A stretch of 47,607 nt of DNA, taken from Methylobacterium gnaphalii (GTDB taxonomy: Bacteria; Pseudomonadota; Alphaproteobacteria; Rhizobiales; Beijerinckiaceae). The notes under the pieces are model-generated. The model worked only from the letters and a program-made list of their open reading frames with translations. It did not search any database and had not been told where the DNA came from. The translations under genes were made by a program, and so were the position numbers. Shown piece after piece: positions 8,617 to 18,787 of the stretch. Location: contig NZ_BJZV01000029.1 in assembly GCF_007992215.1 (NCBI RefSeq), forward strand, positions 1-47,607, written 5' to 3'. The stretch's first letter is position 1. Every line of letters begins with the position of its first letter.

Positions 8617-10161
8617 ATGAGGTGGTGTCTGGCGCTCGGTGCGGCTTTCTTTGCCGCATTGGCATTCGGCGACGCAGCGCTGGCGGAGACGCGGGTCGCC
8701 CTTGTCATCGGTAACTCCGCCTATCGGTCCGTGCCGGCATTGCCCAATCCCCGTCGCGATGCTGGCCGGGTTGCGGCCTCACTGGGTTCCGCCGGCTTCC
8801 AGAGCGTGACGGTGGTGGACGATGCCAGCCGTGCCGACCTGATCACTGCGCTGAATCGTTTCTCGGACGCCGCAGAGCGGGCTGATTGGGCGATCGTCTA
8901 CTATGCGGGCCACGGCATCGAGATCGGCGGCGCCAACTATCTGATTCCTGTCGATGCGCGGCTGAAGAGCGACCGCGACATTACTGATGAGGCAATCTCG
9001 CTCGACCGCGTCCTCGAGTCGATCGAGCCGGCGCACAAGCTCCGCGTCGTCGTGCTCGATGCCTGCCGAGACAATCCCTTCGCAGGCGCCATGCGCCGGA
9101 CTATCGCAACGCGCTCGGTTGGGCGAGGCCTCGCCCAGGTCGAGCCTGAGGGCGGCACGCTCGTCGCCTTCGCAGCCAAGCACGGCCAGACCGCCCTTGA
9201 TGGCGATGGCGCGAACAGTCCCTTCGCCGAGGCGCTGGCGCGGCGGATCGTGACGCCGGGCGTCGAGATCAACAAGTTGTTCCGCCTCGTGCGCGACGAT
9301 GTCATGGCCGCCACTGGCCGCCGCCAGGAGCCCTTCGTTTACGGCTCGCTGCCGGGCGAGGACTTCTTCTTCGTCGGCAACAGCCTCGCCACAATGCCGC
9401 CCGTTGCGGGCACGGACCTGCCGGCAAAGCTTCCGAGTACGGCGCCGACACCGATACCGCCCGTCGCACAGAAGCTGCCGCAGCAGGTCGCTGCGCTGCC
9501 GCCGGCGCAGGATCTGCCGCCGCCGTTGTGGCAACCGCAGGTGGAGCAGCGCAATGGCCCGGTGAACGCACCGCTCGTCGGTTTCTCGCGCAGCAATGCC
9601 GGCTGGCAAGCGACAGTCTCGCTGCCTGAGCCGGCCATCTCAGTGTCGTGGCGTTTCGGCAACGAGGGCGACTATCGGGAGACTGGTTATCTCGACGTGA
9701 TCGACCAGCGCATCGGGAGGCGGATGCCAAGTTCTTCGATCCCGCTTGATCCCGACACGCCTGCGGGCACTATAAACCTGCGCTATGTCGATGCCGCTGG
9801 TGTAACCGTCGGTCCGTTCCCGGTCCCATTCGATCCTCGGGCAGAGTTGATTAGGGACCAGCAAAAGATCATCGAGATGGTGGGCGGCAGTTGGTTGTCG
9901 TTCCGCGACTTCAATGGAGTGCTGCTCTACTACACGGCTTTGGTTTCCTACCGCTGCGCAATCAAGGAATTGCGCATCGGCCTCGACAAGGCTGAACCGG
10001 ACCGCGTCATCCCGCTGCCACCTTGCGACGAGGCCAACCCGTTTGCGATCCCTGGGAACTTTACTCCCTATCTGAAGGCGCCACCCGGCACGCGCTCGGC
10101 GTCCGCCCGTATCGTCTATCGCGACGGCACGCTGTCACCCGTGAAGATGTTTCGGCGATAG
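8617..10161 (+). CDS. Secreted caspase-fold (peptidase C14) protein
   Basis: 514 residues. A signal peptide (cleavage near ALAE, residue 24) is followed by a caspase-like domain at about 25-250 with catalytic histidine in YYAGHG and cysteine in VLDACRDNPF, both intact. A Pro/Gln-rich linker at about 255-315 leads to a C-terminal region of about 200 residues that I do not recognise, with beta-rich character (VSWRFGNEGDY, INLRYVDAAG). The substrate is unknown; metacaspase-like enzymes usually cut after basic residues. Export suggests a periplasmic role. The ATG at 8617 has a strong GGGAGGG ribosome binding site. Confidence 0.88.
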   Translation: MRWCLALGAAFFAALAFGDAALAETRVALVIGNSAYRSVPALPNPRRDAGRVAASLGSAGFQSVTVVDDASRADLITALNRFSDAAERADWAIVYYAGHGIEIGGANYLIPVDARLKSDRDITDEAISLDRVLESIEPAHKLRVVVLDACRDNPFAGAMRRTIATRSVGRGLAQVEPEGGTLVAFAAKHGQTALDGDGANSPFAEALARRIVTPGVEINKLFRLVRDDVMAATGRRQEPFVYGSLPGEDFFFVGNSLATMPPVAGTDLPAKLPSTAPTPIPPVAQKLPQQVAALPPAQDLPPPLWQPQVEQRNGPVNAPLVGFSRSNAGWQATVSLPEPAISVSWRFGNEGDYRETGYLDVIDQRIGRRMPSSSIPLDPDTPAGTINLRYVDAAGVTVGPFPVPFDPRAELIRDQQKIIEMVGGSWLSFRDFNGVLLYYTALVSYRCAIKELRIGLDKAEPDRVIPLPPCDEANPFAIPGNFTPYLKAPPGTRSASARIVYRDGTLSPVKMFRR

Positions 10162-10400
10162 CATTGCGAGCCACCTGTCGCGGGCCATCGAATCTGCGAC
10201 GAAAGCGGAGCAAGGTGATACTCGGGTTCACACTGGACCAGCGTTAGGGTCACCGGCAGCACGCTGCACGCCTCCGACGCCGCGACGTGCAACACGCTCA
10301 ACTCAAAGCTTCAGACCAGCAAGTAGGGGAGATCGACGCCGCGCAGAAGAACATCCGCGGGCTAGTCTACGGCGCGGGAAAAAAGCTGCGCAGGCCTGCG

Positions 10401-11363
10401 TCAGGTCTTGCGGGCGACCGTGAAGCGCGCCGCCTCGCGCAGGATGCGCGCGCGCTCACCCCAGGGCGCCACGGCCTCCTCGCAGACACCGACGAGGCGG
10501 TCGCATTCCGCGCGAGCGCCGTCGAGGCCGAGGCGGTCGACGAGGGTCGCCTTGCCGGCATCCTTGTCCTTGCCAGTGGCCTTGCCCATGGCTTCCGGCG
10601 AGGCTTCACGGTCGAGGATGTCGTCTGCGACCTGGAAGGCTTGTCCGAGCGCCTTGCCGTAGCGCAGCAGCGCGGTGCGCTGCTCAAGGTCGGCATGGCC
10701 CACGATGGCGCCTGCCTCCACCGAGTAGGCGAGAATCGCGCCGGTCTTCATTGCTTGCATGCGCAGCGTATCATCGACGTCGAGGGAAACCTCGCCGAAG
10801 CGGCCCTCTGCCGTCAGATCGAGCAACTGACCGCCGACCATACCGCCTAGGCCTGAAGCCTTGGCGAGGCCGAGCACGAGATCGGCCCTGATTGCCGGAT
10901 CGGGCTGCCATTGGGCATCGGCCGTGATTTCGAAGGCAAGTGTCTGCAGCGCGTCACCGACCAAGATGGCGGTGGCCTCGTCATAGGCCTTGTGCACCGT
11001 GGGCTTGCCGCGACGCATGTCGTCGTCATCCATTGCCGGTAGGTCGTCGTGGACGAGGGAGTAGCAGTGGATCAGCTCAACGCCGGCGCCTGCCGCCATG
11101 GCGCTTTCCTCGGAACCGCCAAGCATGCGGGCCGTTTCGATGGCCAGGAAGGGGCGCAGCCGCTTGCCACCGCCAAGAACGGCATGGCGCATCGCCTCCA
11201 TCAGGCGTGACGGCCGGGCGATTTCCCCGGCGCGCAGATTCTCGTCGAGAAGCGCTACCAGAAAGCGCTCCACGTCGTCCGCCACGGTAGCGAGCCTGTG
11301 GGTAAACGGCTCGTCGGGAGAGTGCGCCTTGACCGAGGCGTCGGAACCCTGCGTTGAGGTCAT
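10401..11363 (-). CDS. ispA: Polyprenyl (farnesyl/geranylgeranyl) diphosphate synthase
   Basis: 320-residue trans-isoprenyl diphosphate synthase that condenses isopentenyl diphosphate onto allylic diphosphates. Both aspartate-rich motifs are present: HDDLPAMDDDDMRRG and QVADDILD. Length fits the short-chain (C15/C20) class; the exact product length cannot be read from sequence. The ATG at 11363 is chosen over one 28 codons upstream because the extension is Pro/Arg-rich and non-homologous. It diverges from mtgA, so isoprenoid supply and peptidoglycan synthesis lie back to back. Confidence 0.88.
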   Translation of the reverse strand: MTSTQGSDASVKAHSPDEPFTHRLATVADDVERFLVALLDENLRAGEIARPSRLMEAMRHAVLGGGKRLRPFLAIETARMLGGSEESAMAAGAGVELIHCYSLVHDDLPAMDDDDMRRGKPTVHKAYDEATAILVGDALQTLAFEITADAQWQPDPAIRADLVLGLAKASGLGGMVGGQLLDLTAEGRFGEVSLDVDDTLRMQAMKTGAILAYSVEAGAIVGHADLEQRTALLRYGKALGQAFQVADDILDREASPEAMGKATGKDKDAGKATLVDRLGLDGARAECDRLVGVCEEAVAPWGERARILREAARFTVARKT

Positions 11364-11489
11364 CGGTAGAGGCCTGGTTCGGGGATGGGCGCTAGCTGCG
11401 TGCTGAGGGTGGAACGCGAGGAGGAGATCCGCCGGCGGCATCCGCAAGAGCGTAGCCTGCGGCGGATCGAGCCTGCGCGGCGAAGGACG

Positions 11490-12158
11490 ATGGCACGGCG
11501 CATCGCCAGTCTGGCCACGCGGCTCGCCCTCGGACTCGTCGCCCTCACGCTTGTGCTGACGCTCGTCTATAGCGTGGTGATGCCTGTCTCAACCCCGATG
11601 CTGGTCAGATGGTTGACGGGTCAATCGGTAACGCGGGAGGCTGTGCCGCTGGAGCGCATCTCGCCGGCTCTCGTCCGTGCCGTTTTCACGGCAGAAGACC
11701 AAAAGTTCTGCATGCATAATGGCGTCGACTGGAAGGCGCTGACCGACGTCGTCGAGGATGAGGGTGGCCCGACCCGCGGCGCCTCGACCATCACGATGCA
11801 GACGGTCAAGAACGTCTTCCTCTGGCCCGGCCGCTCCTACATCCGCAAGGCAATCGAGATTCCGCTTTCAGTCGTCGTCGATACTGTCTGGGGCAAGCGG
11901 CGGACGATGGAAATCTATCTGAACGTTGCCGAATGGGGCGAGGGCATCTTCGGTGCCGAGGCGGCGGCGCGCCATTGGTTCAATAAGAATGCCCACGATC
12001 TCAGGCCCTCCGAGGCGGTCCTGCTCGCGACGGCTTTGCCGAATCCGATCCAGCGCAATCCGCGCAAACCCACCGCCGAGATGCGGGCCAAGGCGGCCCG
12101 TATCAAGGCCGCCTCCGGCGCGATGGACGACTACATCGGCTGCCTCAAGCCGCGATAG
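11490..12158 (+). CDS. mtgA: Monofunctional biosynthetic peptidoglycan transglycosylase
   Basis: 222-residue inner-membrane glycosyltransferase of family GT51 that polymerises lipid II into glycan strands. One N-terminal membrane helix (residues 8-32) precedes the catalytic domain with the glutamate in TAEDQKF, then GASTITMQTVKN and IYLNVAEWGEGIFGAEAAA. No transpeptidase domain follows, as expected for MtgA. The ATG at 11490 has GAAGGA just upstream and places the membrane helix at the usual distance; an earlier in-frame start would add 35 arginine-rich residues. Confidence 0.93.
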   Translation: MARRIASLATRLALGLVALTLVLTLVYSVVMPVSTPMLVRWLTGQSVTREAVPLERISPALVRAVFTAEDQKFCMHNGVDWKALTDVVEDEGGPTRGASTITMQTVKNVFLWPGRSYIRKAIEIPLSVVVDTVWGKRRTMEIYLNVAEWGEGIFGAEAAARHWFNKNAHDLRPSEAVLLATALPNPIQRNPRKPTAEMRAKAARIKAASGAMDDYIGCLKPR

Positions 12159-12216
12159 CGGAGGGCACATTCATCCTGTACTGGCTCCGATAACCAAGAT
12201 GCCCGAGCGGAACCGG

Positions 12217-12789
12217 ATGGCCGACGAAAAGACCTTTGAGCTCACCCTGGAGCGGATCGCGCTAATCCGCCGGATGGTGGTCGCGTGGAACAGCGAAGGC
12301 GCGGGCGCGCCAATCGTCCATCCCGACGCACCCTATGGCAGCACCGACCGGGACGGCGATATTTTCAATGTGACAGGGGACGATGACGGCGCAGAGGAAG
12401 AGCACAGAGCCTTGGGCGATGCGTTGGCGGTCTTCGTGCAAAACGCCATCCTCAAGCCCGGTCGCTATCAGTACCACAACACTCTGGCGAAGCTCGCTTC
12501 CGACGATGTGGGAGACGTCTTCCGTGACGAGGCTAGCGGCGAAACGCCGGAGCACGTGACGTTCGACGTCACGCCGGAGCACACGGCCTTGATACGGCGG
12601 ATGTCCGTCAGTTGGGACGATGCCCGCAATGTCCCGGCGATCGACCTAAACAGCCCGTACGGTTCGGGTGCCGAGACACCGCCTCAGCATCACGAGATGC
12701 AACCGGCGCTGCAGATCTTCCTGCGATACGGAGATTTGGCGCCTGGGTTTTTCCGGATATCGCAGGGGCGCTGGCAGCCGGCCAATTAA
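12217..12789 (+). CDS. Hypothetical protein with an internal duplication
   Basis: 190 residues, acidic and cytoplasmic, no family recognised. Residues 6-41 and 115-149 are clearly related: both run TF(E/D)(L/V)T, ALIRRM, a Trp, a Pro, and then PYGS, each followed by an acidic segment containing an aromatic-rich end (KPGRYQYHN in one, LAPGFFRISQ in the other). The repeat unit is about 100 residues and the copies are diverged at the DNA level. An in-frame ATG at 12199 would add six residues. A hairpin follows the stop. Confidence 0.75.
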   Translation: MADEKTFELTLERIALIRRMVVAWNSEGAGAPIVHPDAPYGSTDRDGDIFNVTGDDDGAEEEHRALGDALAVFVQNAILKPGRYQYHNTLAKLASDDVGDVFRDEASGETPEHVTFDVTPEHTALIRRMSVSWDDARNVPAIDLNSPYGSGAETPPQHHEMQPALQIFLRYGDLAPGFFRISQGRWQPAN

Positions 12790-12797
12790 GAGGCAAT

Positions 12798-12832
12798 GAG
12801 GCGCGTCCGATCCGTCATCACGGACGCGCCTC
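12798..12832. terminator. Hairpin between convergent genes
   Basis: A 12-bp perfect stem (GAGGCGCGTCCG / CGGACGCGCCTC) with an 11-nt loop sits between the duplicated-protein gene and the end of argG. There is no T-run, but the place and stability suggest a bidirectional terminator. Confidence 0.55.
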
Positions 12833-12838
12833 CGAGCA

Positions 12839-14083
<1,245 letters not shown>

Positions 14084-14285
14084 GAGGCTGGCAATCGTAT
14101 CGGGCGGCCGGGAATTGGCGGATTAACAGCGGAGTCGCGCGCGGCGCAACCTTGGCGGCCGGCCAGCGTTCACCGGCAGGTCGGCAGACTGGCGTCTTCT
14201 TCCGGTTGCGACGCAAAACGGCCTTGCAGCGGCCACGCCGTCGCAAGACACTCATCCACGAACAGACTCCCCGGAGATTCGACGA

Positions 14286-14912
14286 ATGGCGCGCCGGCCG
14301 ACCCTCGAATTCTGGTACGAGTTCGCTTCCACTTATTCCTATCTCGCCGTCATGCGGATTGAGGCTCAGGCCGAGGCGGCCGGAGTAAGTCTTCGTTGGC
14401 GCCCCTTCCTGCTTGGGCCTATCTTCGCTGCGCAAGGTTGGAACAACTCGCCCTTCAACATTTACCCGGCGAAAGGGCGCAACATGTGGCGCGACCTCGA
14501 CCGTGAGGCGGCCAGGCTGTCGCTGCCGCCGATCACGCGGCCGAACCCTTTCCCGCAAAACTCGCTCAGTGCCACTCGCGTGGCGATCTACGCGACGGAC
14601 CAGGACTGGCTGGTCCCTTTCACCAAGGCCGTATTCGAGACAGCCTTCGCTAATGGAGGCTCCATCGCCGAGCCGCAGGCCGTCGCGGCGATCCTCGACA
14701 GGCTCGGACTTGACGGGGGCGCGATCCTGAAAGCGGCAGCGTCGGAGGCCAACAAAGGCCGGCTCAAGCTCGCTGGGGAGGAGGCCCGCTCTCGCGGCAT
14801 CTATGGTGCGCCGAGTTTCCTGACGGAAGACGGCGAGTTGTTCTGGGGCAACGACCGACTTGAGCAGGCGCTCGATTGGGCTCAGGGCAACCGGCCTGGC
14901 CGCATGCTTTGA
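14286..14912 (+). CDS. 2-hydroxychromene-2-carboxylate isomerase family / DsbA-like protein
   Basis: 208 residues with the DsbA/kappa-class glutathione transferase fold. The N-terminal motif EFWYEFASTYSYLA carries the active-site serine of the HCCA isomerase family in place of a CxxC, and the C-terminal GIYGAPSF supplies the conserved cis-proline, followed by FWGNDRLE. The founding member acts in naphthalene breakdown, but most relatives work on unknown glutathione conjugates. No aromatic-degradation genes are nearby, so the substrate is open. Confidence 0.85.
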   Translation: MARRPTLEFWYEFASTYSYLAVMRIEAQAEAAGVSLRWRPFLLGPIFAAQGWNNSPFNIYPAKGRNMWRDLDREAARLSLPPITRPNPFPQNSLSATRVAIYATDQDWLVPFTKAVFETAFANGGSIAEPQAVAAILDRLGLDGGAILKAAASEANKGRLKLAGEEARSRGIYGAPSFLTEDGELFWGNDRLEQALDWAQGNRPGRML

Positions 14913-15264
14913 AGCGCGCGGCGGTCTGAGTCACGACACAGTACGTTGCTACGTTTATTGATGGTCGGTAATCCGCGCTGTGTATAATAAATATTGATTG
15001 GCTTATATCGCGCACATTCTGAGCTCATTGTCCTAATATAACGCCAGAGCGTGGGAGCACGTTCATTAAACCGTTTTATTCCATCACTTTAATCGTGCGA
15101 ATGCGCAATAATGCATTTGCATCCGTCGCGATATGCAAAATATTGTATACCCGTCGCGAGTGGCCTGCGGGAAGTAGCCACAGTGAAGGCGGCACACTGG
15201 CGAGGATTAACGACAGGTCAGCAGTGACTGTCGAACGTCAGTGCATCGACGAGGGAGGTCAGAC
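14913..15264. promoter_or_regulatory. AT-rich leader of the oxlT-like gene
   Basis: 352 bp of much lower GC than the surroundings. It contains a candidate promoter (TTGATG at 14958, TATAAT at 14983, 19-nt spacer), an inverted repeat ATGCA-TT-TGCAT near 15111-15122, a GTATAC palindrome near 15144 and two copies of CGTCGCGA flanking it. These look like operator sites for a dedicated regulator, but none is identified. A ribosome binding site GAGGGAGG lies before the ATG at 15265. Confidence 0.45.
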
Positions 15265-16554
15265 ATGGAAATCACGGCCGCCGCGCCGATCGCGGAGCGC
15301 GCAAGCGCGAACCGATGGCTGCAACTGGGCTTCGGCGTCGCCTGCATGGTGGCTGCCGCGAACATCCAATACGCTTGGACACTGTTCGTACCGGAAATTC
15401 AAAAGACGTTCGGGTGGGATCGCGCCGCCATCCAGGTGGCGTTCACGATCTTCGTCATCGTTCAAACTTGGCTGACGCCGATCGAAGGATACTTCATCGA
15501 TAAATACGGCCCGAGCCGCGTCGTACTGTTCGGCGGCCTGATGACTGGCCTCGCCTGGATCATCAATTCCTACGCAGTTTCACTCACAGGCTTCTATCTC
15601 GGCGCCGTCGTCGGCGGCATCGGCGTGGGCTGCGTCTACGCGACTTGCATCAACAATGCGCTGAAGTGGTTTCCCGACAAGCGCGGATTGGCCGTCGGTC
15701 TCACAGCGGGCGGTTACGGTGCGGGTTCGGCCCTGACGATCCTGCCGATCGCCAACATGATCGCGAGCGGCAGCTATCAGCAGGCCTTCTTCACGTTCGG
15801 CCTGATTCAGGGCGCAGTGATCATGTTCGCGGCCCTGTTCCTGCGCGGTCCAGCGAAGGGTGAGGTGACCTTCTCGACCAAGGTGCTGCAGAGCCGACGC
15901 GACTACACTCTGCGCGAGGCGCTGAGCCAGCGGGTCTTCTGGGTCATGCTCCTGATGTTCACCTGCACCGTCACGGGCGGTCTGATGGCTGTCGCGCAGC
16001 TCGGCGTGATCGCGCAGGATCTGGGCGTGAAGAACTTCCAGGTGAACCTGTATTTCTTCGCCATGGCAGCGCTTCCTTTCGCGCTGATGCTCGACCGCAT
16101 CATGAACGGAATCTCCCGCCCGCTCTTCGGCTGGGTGTCCGATCGAATTGGCCGCGAATACACGATGTTCATTGCCTTCTCCCTCGAGGGCATCGGCATT
16201 GTGGCCCTGGGCTACTTCGGCTCGAATCCTTGGGCCTTCGTGATCCTGTCCGGCATCGTGTTCCTGGCCTGGGGTGAGGTCTACTCGCTGTTCAGCGCGA
16301 CGGCCGCCGACACCTTCGGCTCGAAACACATCGGCAAGATCTACGGTGTGCTCTACTGCGCGAAAGGCCTCGCGGCTTTGTTCGTGCCAGTCGGTAACCT
16401 CATCATGCAGGCGACCGGAACCTGGGCGACTGTGCTCTACACTGTCGCGGGCCTAGATCTCCTGGCGGCATTCCTGGCGGTCATGGTGCTGCGTCCGATG
16501 CTCGTGCGTCACCACGCAGCCAATGGTTCTACAATGCCGGCGGCATCACACTAA
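15265..16554 (+). CDS. OFA-family MFS transporter (oxalate/formate antiporter type)
   Basis: 429-residue inner-membrane transporter with twelve predicted helices. The organisation matches OxlT: N-terminal NIQYAWTLF, a helix-2/3 loop DKYGPSRVVLFGG, and basic residues in helices 8 and 11 (LDRIMNGISRPLFGWVSDR and YCAKGLAALF) where OxlT uses arginine and lysine to bind oxalate. Exchange of oxalate for formate is plausible for a C1-metabolising organism, but other OFA members carry different organic acids. Oxalate decarboxylation genes are not in the window. Confidence 0.85.
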   Translation: MEITAAAPIAERASANRWLQLGFGVACMVAAANIQYAWTLFVPEIQKTFGWDRAAIQVAFTIFVIVQTWLTPIEGYFIDKYGPSRVVLFGGLMTGLAWIINSYAVSLTGFYLGAVVGGIGVGCVYATCINNALKWFPDKRGLAVGLTAGGYGAGSALTILPIANMIASGSYQQAFFTFGLIQGAVIMFAALFLRGPAKGEVTFSTKVLQSRRDYTLREALSQRVFWVMLLMFTCTVTGGLMAVAQLGVIAQDLGVKNFQVNLYFFAMAALPFALMLDRIMNGISRPLFGWVSDRIGREYTMFIAFSLEGIGIVALGYFGSNPWAFVILSGIVFLAWGEVYSLFSATAADTFGSKHIGKIYGVLYCAKGLAALFVPVGNLIMQATGTWATVLYTVAGLDLLAAFLAVMVLRPMLVRHHAANGSTMPAASH

Positions 16555-16652
16555 CACCATCGCGCCGCACAGGACGGTGGCATCCAAGACATCGGCGGCC
16601 CGACGGGTTGCCGATGTCGATCATAGCGGATCGATCAAACGCGGGTCGCTCG

Positions 16653-16847
16653 ATGAATATCGCAGCCGCTTTGGCCCTGCAGAGTATCCCATTCGCGTTG
16701 CTGTTCCTGATGTCGGGAGCGTCGAACCGCGACATCTTCTGCATCGGCTACGCTGCGGCTCTTGGTCTCATTCTGTCGCTCATCGCGTTCGTGGACGGGC
16801 ACCCGGCCTTTCCCCACGTCTTCGCAGCGGCCTACACACCGCGCTGA
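16653..16847 (+). CDS. Possible small membrane protein downstream of the MFS gene
   Basis: 64 codons from an ATG at 16653, predicting two hydrophobic segments (AALALQSIPFALLFLM and IGYAAALGLILSLIAF). It lies 98 bp after the transporter in the same direction. Composition is consistent with a membrane peptide; the ribosome binding site is weak and no family is recognised, so it is tentative. Confidence 0.45.
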   Translation: MNIAAALALQSIPFALLFLMSGASNRDIFCIGYAAALGLILSLIAFVDGHPAFPHVFAAAYTPR

Positions 16848-16917
16848 CGGCTGTCCTTTTCGCGGACGATCGTGCAGGTGTCTTCGGTAGCCGCACCCGT
16901 CGATAAGTCGCCGCCCC

Positions 16918-17409
16918 GTGAACATTCAAGCCATCGCCGTCGGCCGGCTCAAACCCGGCATCGAACGCGATCACGCAGCGCGGTACTTCGATCGCAGTGT
17001 GGCGCTCGGGCGCAGTCAGGGGCTTCCGGTCCTGGATCTGGTCGAGCTGCCCGAGAGTCGCGCCCGTCGCGCCAACGACCGGCACGCAGAGGAGGGGGGC
17101 GCCATCCTCGCGAAGGTGCCGAACGAGGCGGCAGTCATCGTCTTCGACGAACGTGGTCGTGCCGATCTCGCGAGCGAGTCCATCGCAGCACGGATCGGTC
17201 GCTGGCGCGATGAGGGCCGATCGACGCTCGCCATGGTGATCGGAGGGCCGGACGGGCTCCACGATTCGGTCCGTTCCCGCGCCGACCTTATTCTCGCCTT
17301 CGGAGCAGCGACACTGCCGCATGGTCTGGTGCGTGTGCTCGTCTTCGAGCAGATGTACCGAACCCTAACCATCCTGGCCGGCCATCCGTATCATCGCGGA
17401 GAGGCCTGA
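16918..17409 (+). CDS. rlmH: 23S rRNA pseudouridine1915 N3-methyltransferase
   Basis: 163-residue SPOUT-class methyltransferase modifying helix 69 of 23S rRNA with S-adenosylmethionine. Seen are the N-terminal AVGRLKPG, the central FDERGR, and the knot motifs MVIGGPDGL and FGAATLPHGLVRVLVFEQMYR with LAGHPYHR at the C terminus. It starts with GTG. It opens the co-directional run to envC (7-bp gap). nadD and rsfS, which usually precede it in relatives, are absent. Confidence 0.95.
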   Translation: MNIQAIAVGRLKPGIERDHAARYFDRSVALGRSQGLPVLDLVELPESRARRANDRHAEEGGAILAKVPNEAAVIVFDERGRADLASESIAARIGRWRDEGRSTLAMVIGGPDGLHDSVRSRADLILAFGAATLPHGLVRVLVFEQMYRTLTILAGHPYHRGEA

Positions 17410-17416
17410 GGGCTGA

Positions 17417-18787
17417 ATGCGGCTGACGGATACGATGGCGCGACGGGGGCGCGGGATTGCGGGCTTGTGGACCGCCACTCTTCTGGGGCTGGCGTCGCCG
17501 TCGCTCGCGCAGGAGCCCAAAGATCCGGAGGCGATCCAGCGCACGATTGAGGAGAAGAATCGTCGCGCCGAGAGCCTCAAACAGATTCAGGACGCGCTCA
17601 ACGCCAGCGCGGCGAATCGTAGCGCTCTCGATGCCGAGATCGCCTCGATCGGCAATGACCGCGCGAAGCTGAATCACGCGCTGGTCGATGCGGGACGTCA
17701 GGCCCAGGCGACGGAAGATCGGTTGAGCCGGCTCGAGGAGCGCCTGAAGAACCTGAGCAACAGTGAAGGCGCCATCCGCAAGTCGCTCGATGCGCGCCGC
17801 AACGTCATCGCTGAGATCCTGGCTGCGCTCCAGCGCATGGGCCGCCGGCCGCCTCCTGCCGTGCTGGTGCGGCCTGAGGACGTGCTCGCGGTGATCAGGA
17901 CATCGATGCTGCTCGGCGCCGTGGTGCCGGAGCTGCGCGGCGAGGCTGAAACGCTCGCTGCCGATCTCACAGAGCTTGTCCGCGTGCGCGGCCTGATCGC
18001 CTCCGATCGCGAAAGCTTGAAAACCGACCTCGCCGGTTGGGCCAAAGAGAAGCAGCGGCTCGACGCGCTCGTCGAGGCCCGGCGCAAGCGGATGGCCGAG
18101 GTCGAGGGCAATCTCACGGCAGAGCGTCAGCGCACGGCCGAGCTCGGCTTACAGGCAAAGTCTCTGAAGGATCTCATCGACCGGATGGAGGGCGAGGTCT
18201 CTTCGGCGAGGCGCGCGGCCGACGAGGCCAAGGCCGCCCAAGAGCGCGAGGCCAAAGCGACGCAGGAGCGCTTCGCGGCTGCCGGTTTCCGGGACCCAGC
18301 CCGGCTTGCCCCGAAGGTAAAGTTTGCAGATCTCAGGGGCGACGTGCCGAGGCCCGTTAGCGGCAGTCTGGTGAGTGGCTTCAACCAACCCGACGGTAAC
18401 GGCGGCATCATGCGCGGCGTATCGTTCACGACCCGCCCGAAGGCTGCTGTTTCGTCTCCAGCGGATGGCTGGGTTTCGTTCGCGGGGCCGTTCCGCTCCT
18501 ATGGCCGACTCTTGATCATCAATGCGGGCGACGGCTACTATCTCTTGCTGGCGGGCATGGAGCGGATCGACGTCGAGGTCGGTCAGTTCGTGCTTGCGGG
18601 CGAACCGGTCGGGGCCATGGGCGAGGGTGGCACGGGCGGCTCGGCCGTAAATACGTCGCAAACTGCGTCATCGAAGGACGATGATCGGGGCGATCCAGTC
18701 CTATACGTCGAGTTCAGAAAAGACGGCGGCTCCATTGATCCGGAGCCTTGGTGGGCGAAGAGCCCCAGCGAGAAGGTTCGCGGATAA
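17417..18787 (+). CDS. envC: EnvC-like murein hydrolase activator (degenerate LytM)
   Basis: 456-residue periplasmic protein. A signal peptide (cleavage near SLAQE, residue 32) is followed by long coiled coil at about 40-300 (Glu/Arg/Ala heptads) and a C-terminal LytM/M23 domain at about 315-450. The zinc ligands of active M23 peptidases are lost: RGVSFTT replaces HxGxD, LLLAGM lacks the histidine of the usual LxH, and VLYVEFR replaces HxHxE. This fits EnvC, which activates amidases rather than cutting peptidoglycan. Its stop shares one base with the ctpA start (TAATG). Confidence 0.88.
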   Translation: MRLTDTMARRGRGIAGLWTATLLGLASPSLAQEPKDPEAIQRTIEEKNRRAESLKQIQDALNASAANRSALDAEIASIGNDRAKLNHALVDAGRQAQATEDRLSRLEERLKNLSNSEGAIRKSLDARRNVIAEILAALQRMGRRPPPAVLVRPEDVLAVIRTSMLLGAVVPELRGEAETLAADLTELVRVRGLIASDRESLKTDLAGWAKEKQRLDALVEARRKRMAEVEGNLTAERQRTAELGLQAKSLKDLIDRMEGEVSSARRAADEAKAAQEREAKATQERFAAAGFRDPARLAPKVKFADLRGDVPRPVSGSLVSGFNQPDGNGGIMRGVSFTTRPKAAVSSPADGWVSFAGPFRSYGRLLIINAGDGYYLLLAGMERIDVEVGQFVLAGEPVGAMGEGGTGGSAVNTSQTASSKDDDRGDPVLYVEFRKDGGSIDPEPWWAKSPSEKVRG

